A model generated the notes under the pieces. The model did not search any database. It was not told the origin of the DNA and was given only the letters and a program-made list of their open reading frames with translations. The position numbers were made by a program, and so were the translations under genes. Positions 47,480-59,279 of a stretch of 64,000 nucleotides of DNA are shown here, one piece after another. Origin of the DNA: Gossypium raimondii (Eukaryota > Streptophyta > Magnoliopsida > Malvales > Malvaceae); the NCBI RefSeq assembly GCF_025698545.1, contig NC_068569.1:22196001-22260000 (forward strand). The letters are read 5' to 3'. Positions within the stretch are counted from its first letter, which is position 1. Each line of letters starts with the position of its first letter.

Positions 47480-50155
47480 TCACTTCTCGATACGTGCTTT
47501 TCGTACAGCCTGCTGGATTTGTCTCTCGTGCTCTTTAAGTATATCTTCAATGTTTCCCCCAGGAGGCATCAGTGGTCCTGAGCAGTGGATCCTGTTTTTC
47601 TTTGCTGTATAAACCTGCAGTAGTTGAACCAAATATGAAATATCATAAATGGTGCAGTTACTTGCAGATACTAAAACATGATAGTTGCCTCAGAGTTGAC
47701 TAGGACCATTTCTACCCCAAACTCGACATTCGACATTGAATGCACACACTTGAGTCCAAGTAACATAAGTATGTAGGATGACTAGACCTAAAAACGATAC
47801 GGTGATGATGATGATGATGATGACGATGATGAGAAAAGTTGGTAATGAGAAGTAGTTAGAAACAACTGGTAGCTTACCGAGGCTTGATCTTTGTTTGATG
47901 CTCTATCATATTTCGTATAGCAAGTGTTAGCTACCTGAGGCTTCATTGTATTCTGTTTTCTTAACTCGCTGATGTTTCTCGTACCACCTGTCTTGTTCCA
48001 TGAATCTACTGCACTAGGATGGATCATCGAAGAGGAACTAGATATACCATTTTGTAAGTTGACCTTGCAAGGATCAAGGACCGAGGCACTAGGATGATCA
48101 TATTTATGAGTGGCGCCTGGTTTTGATTGTCCCTTAGCAATGAATTCCGGTGAACGCGCTTCCTTAAGATCTCGCGAACCTCTACTAACCGATTCAGCTC
48201 CTCGACCCTTCATAGCCTCTGCTCTTTTCCTGAAGTTACATCATAGAATAAAGGTTTAAAGATGGATTCAAAAATTTCTCAGTATCTCAAAAAAAAAAAA
48301 GGTATGGAATTATTCATGTTGTTTCATTCTTAGGCCTCCATCAGTATAGGATATACGCATCACAATGAAAAATTAATTGGCATGATTTTCTTGAATTTTT
48401 TAGTATAGCATGTGTTTGTGTATGCATAGGTTAAAAAAAGGCTGAAAATGACGAACCTTCTTGCTTCCTCATTACGTTGTTTGGCATCTTGTTCCTTGCT
48501 TGGAGGATACTTCGGCAACTCTGATGGTGTGCAAGGGAAGGGCTCCGTTGTGAAGAACTGAAAATTCACACAGAGGTCAAAATATAAATCAAACTACCAA
48601 ATCATATTTCAAGATGTGCAGAAATGAATACTGAACAACAACAACAAAAAAATATATATAGATGTTTGTCCAAATACCTCACTTCTAAGTGCTGAAGTAG
48701 CAGATCCTCGAACTTCTGGTTCGATCGCAAGGAGTTTATCAATAAGAGACAAGGCAGACTGAGGCAGATTTCTGAAAGTGTCAGCAATCAATCGTTTGTA
48801 AGGTTGTTGAGGTTTGAAACTAGTTGCATGTGGAAGTTTTGTTTTCTGCCAATACTCCTCGGAGGGTGAGCCACAGAGTTTAAAGATCTTATGCATTTGC
48901 TCCACCTGGAAGTAATCACAAATGGAAAAAACTTAGAAACAATTCTAAGTATCAGTATCCGACACTCGTACCCGAGCCCTGGAAACAATTTGAGGAAACA
49001 GGTCACATTCTACACAGAAAAGAGAGAGTACCTCTGTTCTTCCTGGCATAATAGGCTTCCCAGCAAATAATTCAGCAAGGATGCAACCCGCACTCCACAA
49101 ATCTATAGCAACTCCGTAATGAGTGGCCCCAAGCAAAAGCTCGGGTGCCCTGTACCAAAGAGTTACGACACGGCTTGTTAGTGGCTGCTTTTGGTCAGCT
49201 TTAAAAACTGTAGCCAAACCAAAATCTGCAATCTTGAGAACTCCATTGTTGTCAATCAAAAGATTCGAGCCCTTGATGTCTCGGTGCAGAACACCACGGC
49301 TATGGCAGTGTTCAAGGCCAAGAAACAGCTGTTGCATGTAACATTTTATCTACAACAAAATTGCATATGCCTCTTATAAGAACTACAGCAGATATAGCAT
49401 GAGCAAGGTATTTTATGCAAAATAGAGAAACATGTACGTACCTGTTGTTCCTTGAACTTGATGCCGGGATTTCCTGCAAGCCCTGCAAGGTCATGGTCCA
49501 TGTACTCGAAAACGAGATACAAGCTGCACGATATCCTTGAAGTGACTATACACTCGAGCTTCATAACATTTGGATGGTCGAGCTTCCGTAGAATGGTGAT
49601 TTCCCTAGCCATGAAACGGACACTCTCGGGTTCCACATTAACAAACCGAACTTTCTTCATAGCAACTATTTTGCCCGTTTCAAGGTCACGAGCCCTATAT
49701 ACGCTGCTATAAGTTCCTTGTCCAATCTGCATATACAAATTACCATGTCAGTTTTGGGGAAAAACATTGCTGAAGTGAGAGAAAGTAAAAGAAAAGCATT
49801 GATGAGAACTGATAATTACTTTCTCTAACTTCTCAAAAGATTCGATCCGTCGAGGCACCCATCCCCTAACAGCTTCACCGGCAACCGAAGCTAACCAGGA
49901 AGGCCAACCGGCAGCAACAAGTTCGGCGTCAGCCCGAGCAGGAGAGTTAGCTATATCCACTGAAAGACGAACTTTGGATGGTCGACGAATGGAGCCATCA
50001 TTGCCACCTCGAGCAACTAAAAGGTCCTCTTTCTTTGTTGGTGTAGGAGCGACCAATTGCACTGATTCCTTGTTGCTTCTGTTGTTCACATCTTTATCTT
50101 TCTCATTATCGTTTATACTCTCATCTTTGGCTCCTTTGGAGCAAATGCAGCCCAT
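47480..50155 (-). CDS. CDK-like serine/threonine kinase, N-myristoylated (At1g54610/IBS1 group)
   Basis: Seven exons join in phase: 50155-49820, 49726-49442, 49349-49032, 48905-48678, 48557-48457, 48229-47878, 47614-47480 (TGA), for 584 residues. The N-terminus MGCICSKG is a strong myristoylation/palmitoylation signal, pointing to membrane attachment. The kinase domain starts near 113 with IGQGTYSSVY, followed by VAMKK (Lys136), HRDIKGSN (Asp231), DFGLA (Asp249), a VVTLWYRAPELLLG activation-segment end, and DLWSAGCILAELFAGKPIMPGRTE, all CDK-like. A Ser-rich basic tail ends with the conserved PPGGNIEDILKEHERQIQQAVRKAR. This layout is that of the plant group containing At1g54610 and IBS1 (At1g18670), not a cell-cycle CDK. 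An in-frame ATG at 50239 would extend the protein by 28 residues but bury the myristoylation glycine, so 50155 is preferred. All catalytic residues are intact. Confidence 0.94.
47803..47832. repeat. (GAT)n microsatellite in last kinase intron
   Basis: About ten GAT units with one GAC interruption lie in the intron between kinase exons 6 and 7, about 45 bp from the exon 6 donor. Confidence 0.85.
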
Positions 50156-53100
50156 AATCACTCCAAAACAATCCCTTGTTTTTGAACAGCTCTGCCTCGA
50201 ATATGTTTGTATAAACGATAAAACCCCGCTTCTTACCATGCATTAAACGACAGGGGAACCCTGAATAAATCTAGGGATTCCCATGTCCGCCATTGTTGCC
50301 GGATTCAAACCTCACAATGATATCATTTCTCAACTATTTTTAGTCCACACCCACCATTTAAAACCGTTTATTGAGAATCTAAAGCTTCCTTCTTTTATAT
50401 GAAACAACCCAAATTGTGAATGTATATCAACAGTCAAACAAATCAAAATCTGAATAAATTGGAGAATAATGATAAGAGTGAATAAACGAAGAATCCAAAA
50501 ACGATGGGCGATGTAGAAGGAAACTAAAAATCCAAACAAAAATTCCCTGAAATCAATACAGAAGAAAATATTCTTATGAAAAAATAATTAATGATTCCTT
50601 ATGTTTATCAATTAAAGAAAAAACAGAAAATGAAAAGACAGAGTGGACATTATTGAAAAAAAATATATACAGACGAAGAAGTGGACACGGAAACGAAATG
50701 GCAGGCATTTCATGAGATTATGTCCTAAAATTGCGATAATCCAAAGATTTTTAAGGATATGACAGATACTAGAGTTCTTCTATCTTCTGTTTTCATCCTT
50801 AAATTAAATTTGTACAGTGAAGCCAAAGTTGGCTAGAAGTTTTAATGTGATCATCTCATTTTTTTAGGGAATGATAATATCAATCATATTTACTTATATC
50901 TATATTTATCAATGATTTTTAAATTGACTGGTTTAATTAACAATTAAATTAAAAATCAAAAAATTATTAATTCCTGATTCAAAGCCTCTTTTCGGATTGG
51001 TATCTCGGCCAATTCTTGGTCCAACTGGATGGTTCAATCTGGTTCAAACAACATTAATATTTATTACAAAGCTAGTGTCACGAGCTAATCGGATATCAAC
51101 ATAGTTGGGAAAAAATGAAAATACAAATTACATTTTTGTTATTTTATATTTTTGAGAGGATGATAATATCAATAATATTTATTTATGCCTATACTTATTA
51201 TAAAGCTTTTAATTGAGTTGTGTTATGGATTAACTAGATAATAACTCAGTTAAAAATAAACGAAAATACTCTCGTTTTAGAACAAATATATTATATTTAT
51301 TTAAGAGTGCTTTTATCATATATATAGTAAAATAGAGAAATATACTAAATTTATACCTCTTTTAACCTTTTACCTTTATTCTTCACGCTTGAACTAAAAT
51401 CTCATTTATTATTTATATTAATTCTTATAAATTTGTTTATTGCATCATTTTATTTTTCCTATGTGTCATTATTTAATTTAAATTTAAAGCTAAATTTATT
51501 ACGATATTAATGTCACAAATATTCAAATATGGCTTCGCTTAATTTAAAATATAAAATATAAAATTTGTTTATTTTTGAGATATTTAGTAATTAACAAATT
51601 ACGTGGCACCCATTGTGTTGGTAAAAAATATTTTAAAAATAATATTATTTTAAAATTAAAAAAATAACATTGTTTTGAAGTAAAATAGAAGGTTTTTCTT
51701 TCAAACTTTAGGATTGTATTTTAAATAAATATTTTAAAGATTTTAAATAAACTGTTTAAAACATAAATATCATTGTAATAATATTTGTTGTTTGTTAAAA
51801 AATTATATTTTAGTTTGCTTCTAGTTGTTAGTTGACTTGTGACACCTATTAGACTGCTTTCTTTTATAAATTAAAAAATTAAATGTTGAAAATTTAAAAT
51901 TAAATACGGAACAGTTTGATAAATATAATTTTAAAATTTTAAAGATAAAATATTTAAAGGATAATATTAAAAGAAATCAAATAAAATAATCGAAAAATCC
52001 TACATTAAATGATAAATAACTACTTAATTAAAAGCTTTATATATAATACTAGATATATTTTTATTAAACATTTTTTATAAAGAAAGACTATCAGGAAATT
52101 TAATTTGAAATTAATGTCAACTGAAATCCTTTATATATATTTTAATGAAAAATATTATCTATTCTTATTGTAATTTAGGTTTAAATATATTTAAAATTTC
52201 AATTTTATCGAGAATATTTTAATTTTAGTTTATTGAAGATGTATTGTTATGCTTTTGTATGATAATATTGCAAACCCTTAAAAAGGTGGAAATAATTAAG
52301 TTTGATTCAAAGTGCTTACCATTTAAACTATTTTCAATCCATACAGAACAAAAACAAAGGCCAAAAAATACATCTTCAACTCTTAAGGGTTGAGAAAATT
52401 CCAGACGTGCAGTGCAGTATCGGGAAGAGGTGGGTCCCTGCTATAAGACAAACCAGAGGATGACACGTGGGCTTTCAGTTATGGAGATCGACATCCACAG
52501 TCTCCAATGAATACGATTGCCGCCAAATTCCAACGCATAATAAACCGTATTTTATTTATTTTTCAGAAAACATTTTCAATTTTTATCCACCAAAACAGAA
52601 AAAGTCAACCCAATTTATGGTTTTTTTTTAAATGATTTAATTTTGGTTGTAGATTATTTATGTAGGAAGGAAAACTAAATATAAAATATTAAAATTGGAC
52701 ATGTAAAAAAATGTAGACTTAAAAATTATTATTAACTCGTACTCAAATTGAATTTGAGCTTTTATGTATCATCATAAATTAATTCTATATGTATTATATT
52801 AGAGTATGTTGTTAATTGAATCACCGACTTAATTATAAAATTATAAATTAATTATTATTTTTAATTATAATTAATATTATTATAATAGTATTTTTGTTTT
52901 TAATAATTTTATATCGTCTTTAAATACTAAATTATAAATGTAAAGACCGAACACGTATAGAATAATATAAATTTAAAAATAAAATGTTCTGGGTGATAAA
53001 ATCATATATTAGTGTGTGAAAATGGAAATCATGTAATTATGGGAAAGTATGTCGGCCATAGGGAAAGCAAAGTTATTAAGTTTGGTCAATTTAATTTTCA

Positions 53101-53348
53101 GTCAAAACTTGGATAGAGTCAACCGATGAATTGGGTTTTGATATCCAAAGGTTTCACATTTTAGCTTGACCACTTGACCTGTCAATATTTCCTTCTCAAT
53201 TAAAATATCTAGATAAGTAAAGTTTTTATTTGAAATTGAAAAAAAACTATTTTATGTAATTAATTTATAAAAATAAAAATTAAATGGTACTTTACTTAAA
53301 ATTAAAATGGTGAAGTTAAGTTTAAATTCTGTCATATAGATGTATTTT
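50156..53348. other. 3.2-kb AT-rich intergenic region
   Basis: Begins with the kinase 5' flank. No gene was found. A segment at about 50866-50960 ('aatgataatatcaatcatatttacttat...') is repeated in diverged form at about 51156-51255. Around 52430-52510 the base composition is less AT-rich ('gtgggtccctg', 'gatgacacgtggg'), with a CACGTG-like core (ACACGTGGG, the ABRE type) but no adjacent gene start. Confidence 0.45.
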
Positions 53349-53357
53349 TTAATATAA

Positions 53358-54160
53358 GGGTAAACTACACCCATTATCACTTTTGTTTACCTTAGGTTAC
53401 GTTTTAGTCACTTATGTTTGAAATGTTACGTTTTAGTCATTTACGTTATCATGTTGTAACATTTTAGTCACTGAGCCATTTATCGTCGTTAATGTTGTAG
53501 CAGTGGTGACGTGTACGTTAAATCATAATTTCAAACAAAATTTTAGGTTAAATTATACAATTGATCCCCATATTTTTTTCGTTTTAAGTAATTTAATTTT
53601 TTTCTTTTATGTTCTTTAAACTTTCCTCTTTTTTTCCATTTTTTTTTTGTTTCTCCCTCTGATTTCATACCTTTCCCATTTCTTTTAACATATTAGGAAG
53701 TCGAATTGGCAATTAAAAAAGAAGTAGGAAGTCGACTGTCATCATTTGCTTATAACCAAAACCCATAAACCCATACCACGCTTCTTTCTTCACTACCAAT
53801 TCGACTTTCTGGTATGTTAAAAGAAATAAAGAAGGTAGAAAGACAGAGGGAGAAGCAGAAGAGAATGGAAAAAGAAAAAAGAAAAAAAAAGAAAGAAAGT
53901 TAAAAGAACATAAAAGAATTAATTTGCTCAAAACGAAAAATTATGGGGACCAATTGTATAATTTAACCTAAAGTTTTTGTTTGAAATGATGATTTAATGT
54001 GCCACGTCAGCTTACCATTACACCATTCACGACAATTAACGGCTAAGTGACTAAAATGTTACAACACGATAACATAAGTGATTAAAACGTAACATTTCAA
54101 ACATAAGTGACTGAAATGTAACCTAAGGTAAACAAAAGTGACCATGGGTGTAGTTTACCC
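53358..54160. mobile_element. foldback Mutator-like element (MULE-MITE), 803 bp
   Basis: The element begins GGGTAAACTACACCCAT and ends with its inverse. It is flanked by the perfect 9-bp duplication TTAATATAA (53349-53357 and 54161-54169), the hallmark of Mutator-type insertion. Complementarity continues inward for roughly 360 bp on each side, including 'agtcacttatgtttgaaatg' and the matching of 'ggaagtcgaattgg' near the centre. The whole element is therefore one imperfect palindrome with a very short loop. No transposase is encoded. Confidence 0.92.
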
Positions 54161-54687
54161 TTAATATAAAAAATTAATATTAAGTTTAGAACAATATTTG
54201 TTGTTTTATTTTTTATACAATTGAGTTAAGATCTAGTAAAATTATAATTATAAAAGTTTTAGAAAAATTATGTGTAAATTATAATTATTAGTTTAATTTA
54301 TAGTTTCCAAATATAATGTGAGTAAAAGAAAATTATTATGAACATTATTAAATACTATGTCAAATATAATTTGAACAGAAATATTTTTTTGATAAATAAA
54401 TAAAATTTATTTTCATTAGAATCGATTTTTTTATAAAAAATATTTGAACTAATTGATAAGGTAAGCATTATTGTATGTGTCATTTTGTTCCGATATTGAT
54501 ACATATTGTTGTAATTTAATATATAATTGTATGCATCACGTATTATACATTCATATAGGCGTAGCTAGAAATTTTCTTGAGTTAAAATTAAATTATATAA
54601 TTTTATGATAATAAAATGTAATTTTATCGATACTAATTTAAAATTTTATAAAATATAAAGAGGTTTAACTAGAAATATTCCATTCAC

Positions 54688-54689
<2 letters not shown>

Positions 54690-54721
<32 letters not shown>
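54690..54721. repeat. (TA)16 microsatellite
   Basis: A pure run of sixteen TA units lies about 100 bp beyond the stop of the ERF gene on its 3' side. Confidence 0.95.
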
Positions 54722-54723
<2 letters not shown>

Positions 54724-54822
54724 TATTGCCTAAACTATATTAATCGGATACGATCCATCGACAACAAAAAACACACAGCATGGGCGGTCCTATGCTAAGC
54801 TCAATCCATGAACTGACGTCGT

Positions 54823-55266
54823 CTAAAGATAATCTTCAATGGATATGCTCAAAGTCTCCCTTTCTCTTCCTTCGCTTCTTTCCCAGGAGCCACCACCACA
54901 ACTACTGCCATCGTTTGTATTTGCCTTGATTTCATCGTTCATGGGGCTGTCCACCAGAATCATCTGGGCGTCCACTGCCATGCCAGCATCCGACGCCGCT
55001 TTCTGTACGGACTTGGGCGACATGTTCGAGTTAACATGTGGAGGTAACATGGAAGGGAAGTTGAGAGCCGTCAAGGAAGATGGCCGGCGTAGACAGTAGA
55101 AAGCAATGTCATGGGCGACGGCGGCGGCTTCCGGGGTTGAATACGAGCCTAACCAAAGACGTCCTTCGGTGCCTGGAACTCTGATTTCAGTCACCCATTT
55201 CCCCCATCTCCGGCGACGCACTCCCTTGTATTTCCTTTGATCTGCGCTGCTGCCGTCGGCACTCAT
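54823..55266 (-). CDS. AP2/ERF transcription factor, ERF019-like
   Basis: An intronless gene for 147 residues. One AP2 domain covers about residues 12-70 (KYKGVRRRRWGKWVTEIRVP, then RLWLGSYSTPEAAAVAHDIA). It is followed by a SPKSVQKAASDAGMAVDAQ segment matching the ERF016-ERF019 subgroup, and a short acidic-hydrophobic end ISIEDYL. The DREB-type Val is present at AP2 position 14; position 19 is Val, as in ERF019, rather than the DREB Glu. The product should bind GCC- or DRE-like elements in the nucleus and respond to stress, as related Arabidopsis genes do. Start and stop are unambiguous. A TATA box lies upstream at about 55333-55342 on the minus strand. Confidence 0.93.
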   Translation of the reverse strand: MSADGSSADQRKYKGVRRRRWGKWVTEIRVPGTEGRLWLGSYSTPEAAAVAHDIAFYCLRRPSSLTALNFPSMLPPHVNSNMSPKSVQKAASDAGMAVDAQMILVDSPMNDEIKANTNDGSSCGGGSWERSEGRERETLSISIEDYL

Positions 55267-55332
55267 TATTTCAAAAGAACAAAAAGGGTTAACGGAGGTG
55301 GAAGAAAATTGAGAAATGGGGAGGGAAAGAAG

Positions 55333-55342
55333 AGGTTATATA
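55333..55342 (-). promoter_or_regulatory. TATA box of ERF gene
   Basis: The minus strand reads CCTATATAACC about 70 bp upstream of the ERF start codon, which fits a short 5' UTR of about 40 nt. Confidence 0.65.
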
Positions 55343-55399
55343 GGTTGAAGAAAGGTACAAAGTCAAAGGCAATTAATTAATTAGTAAAAAATGGAAGAT

Positions 55400-56640
55400 T
55401 AGATTGAAATAGAAGAAGAAGTCAAAAGTGAAAAGGGAGCACACAAAGTGGACGGTGCCTGCCTTTGCTTATCAGAGTTTATGGCAATCTACTACAAACA
55501 AGTTTTTGACTTATCACAGTAGTCGCATTCAGGTATAAATAAATAAAAAAACAATTTTATTTCAAAATAATTACATAATAAATCATTTTATTGTCCAATT
55601 CAAAATAAAAAGGTTTAATTTATTTATTTTTCTATATAAACATTTAAAATATATATTGGAAATAAATACTATTGAAACATCGGAGAGTAATTTATAAAAT
55701 TGACAATAAATGAAATATGTAATGGAAATACATAGTGTATACTGTATAGTGCTCAATCACTCCTCTTCCAAATTGGTGAAGCACTATAACAATCTGTTAT
55801 GGCAAAAAGGTCCCATCTCCAATTTCACCATGTGCTTAATCCCATTATGGCCCAACTTCTGCTACTCCATTGCCCTACCAATCTCCAATCATACATTTTA
55901 TACTTACTGTGTATGTAAGGATATTTATCTAAATCCATTCATGATGGAATACATCATCATTTCCACCTTTTAACATTATCTCAATAAACATCTATTTGTG
56001 ATTTGAAAAAAACATAGAAATAAAATTTGTTCAGTATTTAATGAATCGATTGTCATTGGATTTTCATTATTTTCTCAAAGTTCATTTACTTATAATTCTA
56101 GAACTTAAACAAAAAAAACATAATTACACACCTTAAAGTTTTTGTTAATATTTAAAGCATTGCTAATATCTCATAAATTTATTTTTATCTTCATGCACCA
56201 ACACAATATGCGGTTAAACACTACCTAAATGATATTGACAGCGAATAGAATATAAGAAAAGGGTGACATAATTATACACTTTGAAACCTTCGTTAATCAT
56301 AATCTAAAGGCTGTTAGTTTCATGAAATTAGTATTTTGCTACTATATTATTCGAGTGTGAGTATTAAACATCGAGTATTGATCAGGATTTTCTAAAAAAA
56401 GTTCATGTAATATAGAATGTCGGGTACAGATGCGAGCTTTTCATGTATATGGAAGAAGATCCTCAGAAGTACGTCAAAAGTCGGGAGCAACATAGATTTA
56501 TTGTACACGTTGATTAGGGATTATCAAACAATGAATGCTAGATAAATATACATATATCCACAGGATTCAAGAGTTTTAACTTGTAAAAAAGTATTTCAGA
56601 ATAAAACAAGACAAGTTACCCCATGTGAATGAAATCGTAA
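55400..56640. other. intergenic region between ERF and PSB33 genes
   Basis: AT-rich. An 87-codon frame at 55710-55973 is open but unrecognised and not called. Around 56345-56495 is a fragment of the dispersed MITE family, including 'atgtcgggtacagatg' and a right end 'gtcgggagcaacatag'. Confidence 0.45.
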
Positions 56641-56642
56641 AT

Positions 56643-59135
56643 CTAATTGAAGGCGTTGGAAGCAGCATATATGAAGTCCAAGAAGCCTGTTCCCTTTAAA
56701 AGACCTTTACCTGTCAAAAGCTCAAAATCCAGCAACAGCAGGAAACCAATGATAGCTGCCTTCCCATTTATAAGTTCATTCTTTCCTGTGAAACCAAACC
56801 CCTCCGAGTCCTCATCGATTACCATTCTCACCTAAAGAACAACATATGCAAAGATTATCAAACAAGTCAATTTCTTGGTTCTAAGAGTCTCGATTATTAT
56901 GCTTCATAAATGACAGCAGTGTGTTACCTCGTCCACATTGACATCACTAGCGGTTATCCCCGGTTGAGCTTTTCCACTAAAGACAATCTCCGCAGCTGCA
57001 TCGGATTTTACACCACCTTGCATGCTGATATAAATATTTTCGCCATCTGTTTTAACAGGGTAAACATATAGTGCCCTCAAAGCAGGTGTAAGGGCTCGCA
57101 ACACTGGGTTTTTTGGATACCATTCCTTGATGACTCCAGTCCGAAGATCAAACGTGCTATCAGTTGTTGGACAAACTATACAACCATCCTGTAAAACCAT
57201 AAAAAGAAAAAGTACAATCAGACATTTTACTTTCATCATTCTTAGAGTCCTTAGCAGGTAAAAAGTACCGGATGGGTATTTACAGCAGCTAAACTCTGTT
57301 CATGAAACGAAAACAACTAAATAAACACCAGGCTAGTTCACACAGATCAATAGCCAAAGGAGTTTGATTATTAGATAATTATTTGCATGCCAAGACAGAC
57401 CTTGGAAGTACAAGAATATAGGTTAAGGATTTCAGGGCTTGAGAACTCGCAAGTCCTGAAAAAAATAGTCTATGAGTTGATACCAGTGCAGGTATTTATC
57501 AAATGACAAATGGCATTGGTAAGACCTAACCAGGGCCAGTGCCTCGCATAGTCATGAAATCCTCAGTAGTTTGAAGACTCGAACCAACTACCACCTCTAC
57601 AAAGTGAAGATGATTATCACCATCAAATTGCTTCGTTATGTAGGGAAGATGGAAAAATGAGATCTAGAGAAGACATGCAGGAGGATAAGAGACAATAGAA
57701 AAAGGTTATAATTTTCTATTTGTTCTTAGAAACAGTATAAACAAAAAGGCTTAGCTTCTTTATCATCATATAGCTTCTCAAGTTGTCTCAATTTTCCACT
57801 TGCTGATGTCTCTTAACTTGATTGGTCATAACAAATGTCAACAACCTGAAAATACGGCAAACCACATACAAAAGCGGTGCATTCTTCCTCCCACTTCACA
57901 GCCTTAGCAAGCAAAAGAGAAGTAACTTCACTTCCTATAGACAACTTTACCTATGAATCAGTGATTACCAAAGCAAATGGACTTTGGATTGGCTTTTCCC
58001 ACCATGCCAATAATGCAAATATTCTTTCAATATGAAAGATTTGTCTGAGTTTGTTGTAAACTTCGTTCAACCATAAGGATTTGGACAGGAGAGAAGACAA
58101 ATGCACATTGCACACCAGACCAGAGCATGAAACTAATGACATAGAATTCTCTCAAAGATCATTTTTCACTAACTGTATAGATAAAAGCTTTGGGTTATTT
58201 ATTTCGGTATCGAATTAAGTTTGGACTGCGGATTTCGGTCCATCATCTTGAAACCTGACTAGGGAGTGGCTGTTTTGAAGGTGCTTACTATCCCTTTACT
58301 GTATGAACTCATAGGCAATTAATAACAACCTGCATGGAGAATGGAGTAATATCTCTTTCCCGCATGAATTCATCTGGAGCTTCTTTCTTTCGGTTTGCAC
58401 ACATTTGCAGATCCATCCAACCGAATTCAGAGTTTAGTTAATAATTCCAGTGTTTGCATATCAAAACTATAAGATTATACTATCCCATTGTACTAAAAGG
58501 AAAGAGAAAAATCTTTCCTATAAGCTTAAATTCTGTGATAATTTTTCCTATCTCCTTAAAACCAGTTGCAGTGTGGTGTTCCAATCCCTTTAATTTCAAC
58601 CCAATGTTTTTTTTAGTACTTGAATTCTATATGACTTAACCCAAAACTTGAATTTTGCAAAATTTGGAAGCATTTGAATTTTGAAGATTACACAAGTAAT
58701 GAGGGGAGAAAAAAAAAAGACCTGGGTAAGCTTGGCGTTGAGCAAGCCCTCAGTGTAAGCGCCTTCAGCGGGCGAACGATTCTCGATTGCGAAAACCTCA
58801 TCCTTATACCAAAGCAACAGTATGGTTTCCCCGTCTTGTATGATCACACGCCGTTCTCCTTTCGGAAGCGCCGCAAGCGGCACCACCGGCACCCAATTAT
58901 CACCAGCGCCGCCGTCCGACGCCGCTGATTCTTCGCTCACAGAAGACATTTCCGTCGCTTTGCAAGTGATCCTACTGCTGCTGCTGCTGCTGCATTGTTT
59001 AGTGGGGAAGCTGAAGGTAGTAGAAAGAGGGGCGTTGAGGTGGAGGGTAATGGGGGATGGAGATGGGGGAGGCCGGCGACGGCGGAGGATGGGAGTGGGC
59101 GTGAAATTGTAGTGGTGGTGGAAAGCGGTGGCCAT
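56643..59135 (-). CDS. PSB33: photosystem II protein 33, Rieske-fold, chloroplast
   Basis: Three exons join in phase: 59135-58722, 57188-56928, 56831-56643, giving 287 residues, the same length as Arabidopsis At1g71500 (PSB33). The protein supports photosystem II-light-harvesting organisation in thylakoids. The first 60 or so residues are a Pro/Ser/Arg-rich transit peptide with a six-Ser run. The Rieske-like domain follows from NWVPVVPLAAL. Where true Rieske proteins bind the 2Fe-2S cluster (CxH and CxxH), this one reads NRSPAEGAY (about 119-127) and DGCIVCPTTDS (139-149), so the histidines are missing and no cluster is expected. The C-terminus has a hydrophobic segment (AAIIGFLLLLDFELL) likely to anchor it in the membrane. 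Start chosen: the ATG before TAFHHHYN; in-frame upstream codons have no transit-peptide character. Intron 1 is 1.5 kb, and its donor is the weak CAG-GTCTTT. Confidence 0.94.
58977..58994. repeat. AGC trinucleotide repeat coding a serine run
   Basis: Five AGC codons plus AGT, on the minus strand, encode the six-serine run in the PSB33 transit peptide. Slippage here would change the transit-peptide length without a frameshift. Confidence 0.85.
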
Positions 59136-59279
59136 TGGAAGAGGAGTGAATAAGAGAAGAGGGAGAGAGTGAAGAGGGGGAAGGCAACGGACTGCATTGC
59201 ATGGCCACAGAATTTGAGTGGATAAACTTTCCGAGGAATACACCAAACTATGGTTTGTGTATGTCTTTATGTCCACCAC

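Noticed and set aside
53713..53931. 72-codon minus-strand frame with signal-peptide look
   Set aside because: Lies entirely in the arm of the foldback Mutator-like element; the hydrophobic run comes from T-rich sequence.
55710..55973. 87-codon plus-strand frame
   Set aside because: Not recognised, no splice partners, no promoter signal; possible but unsupported.
58674..59112. Plus-strand frames opposite PSB33 exon 1
   Set aside because: They are antisense shadows of the GC-rich transit-peptide exon.
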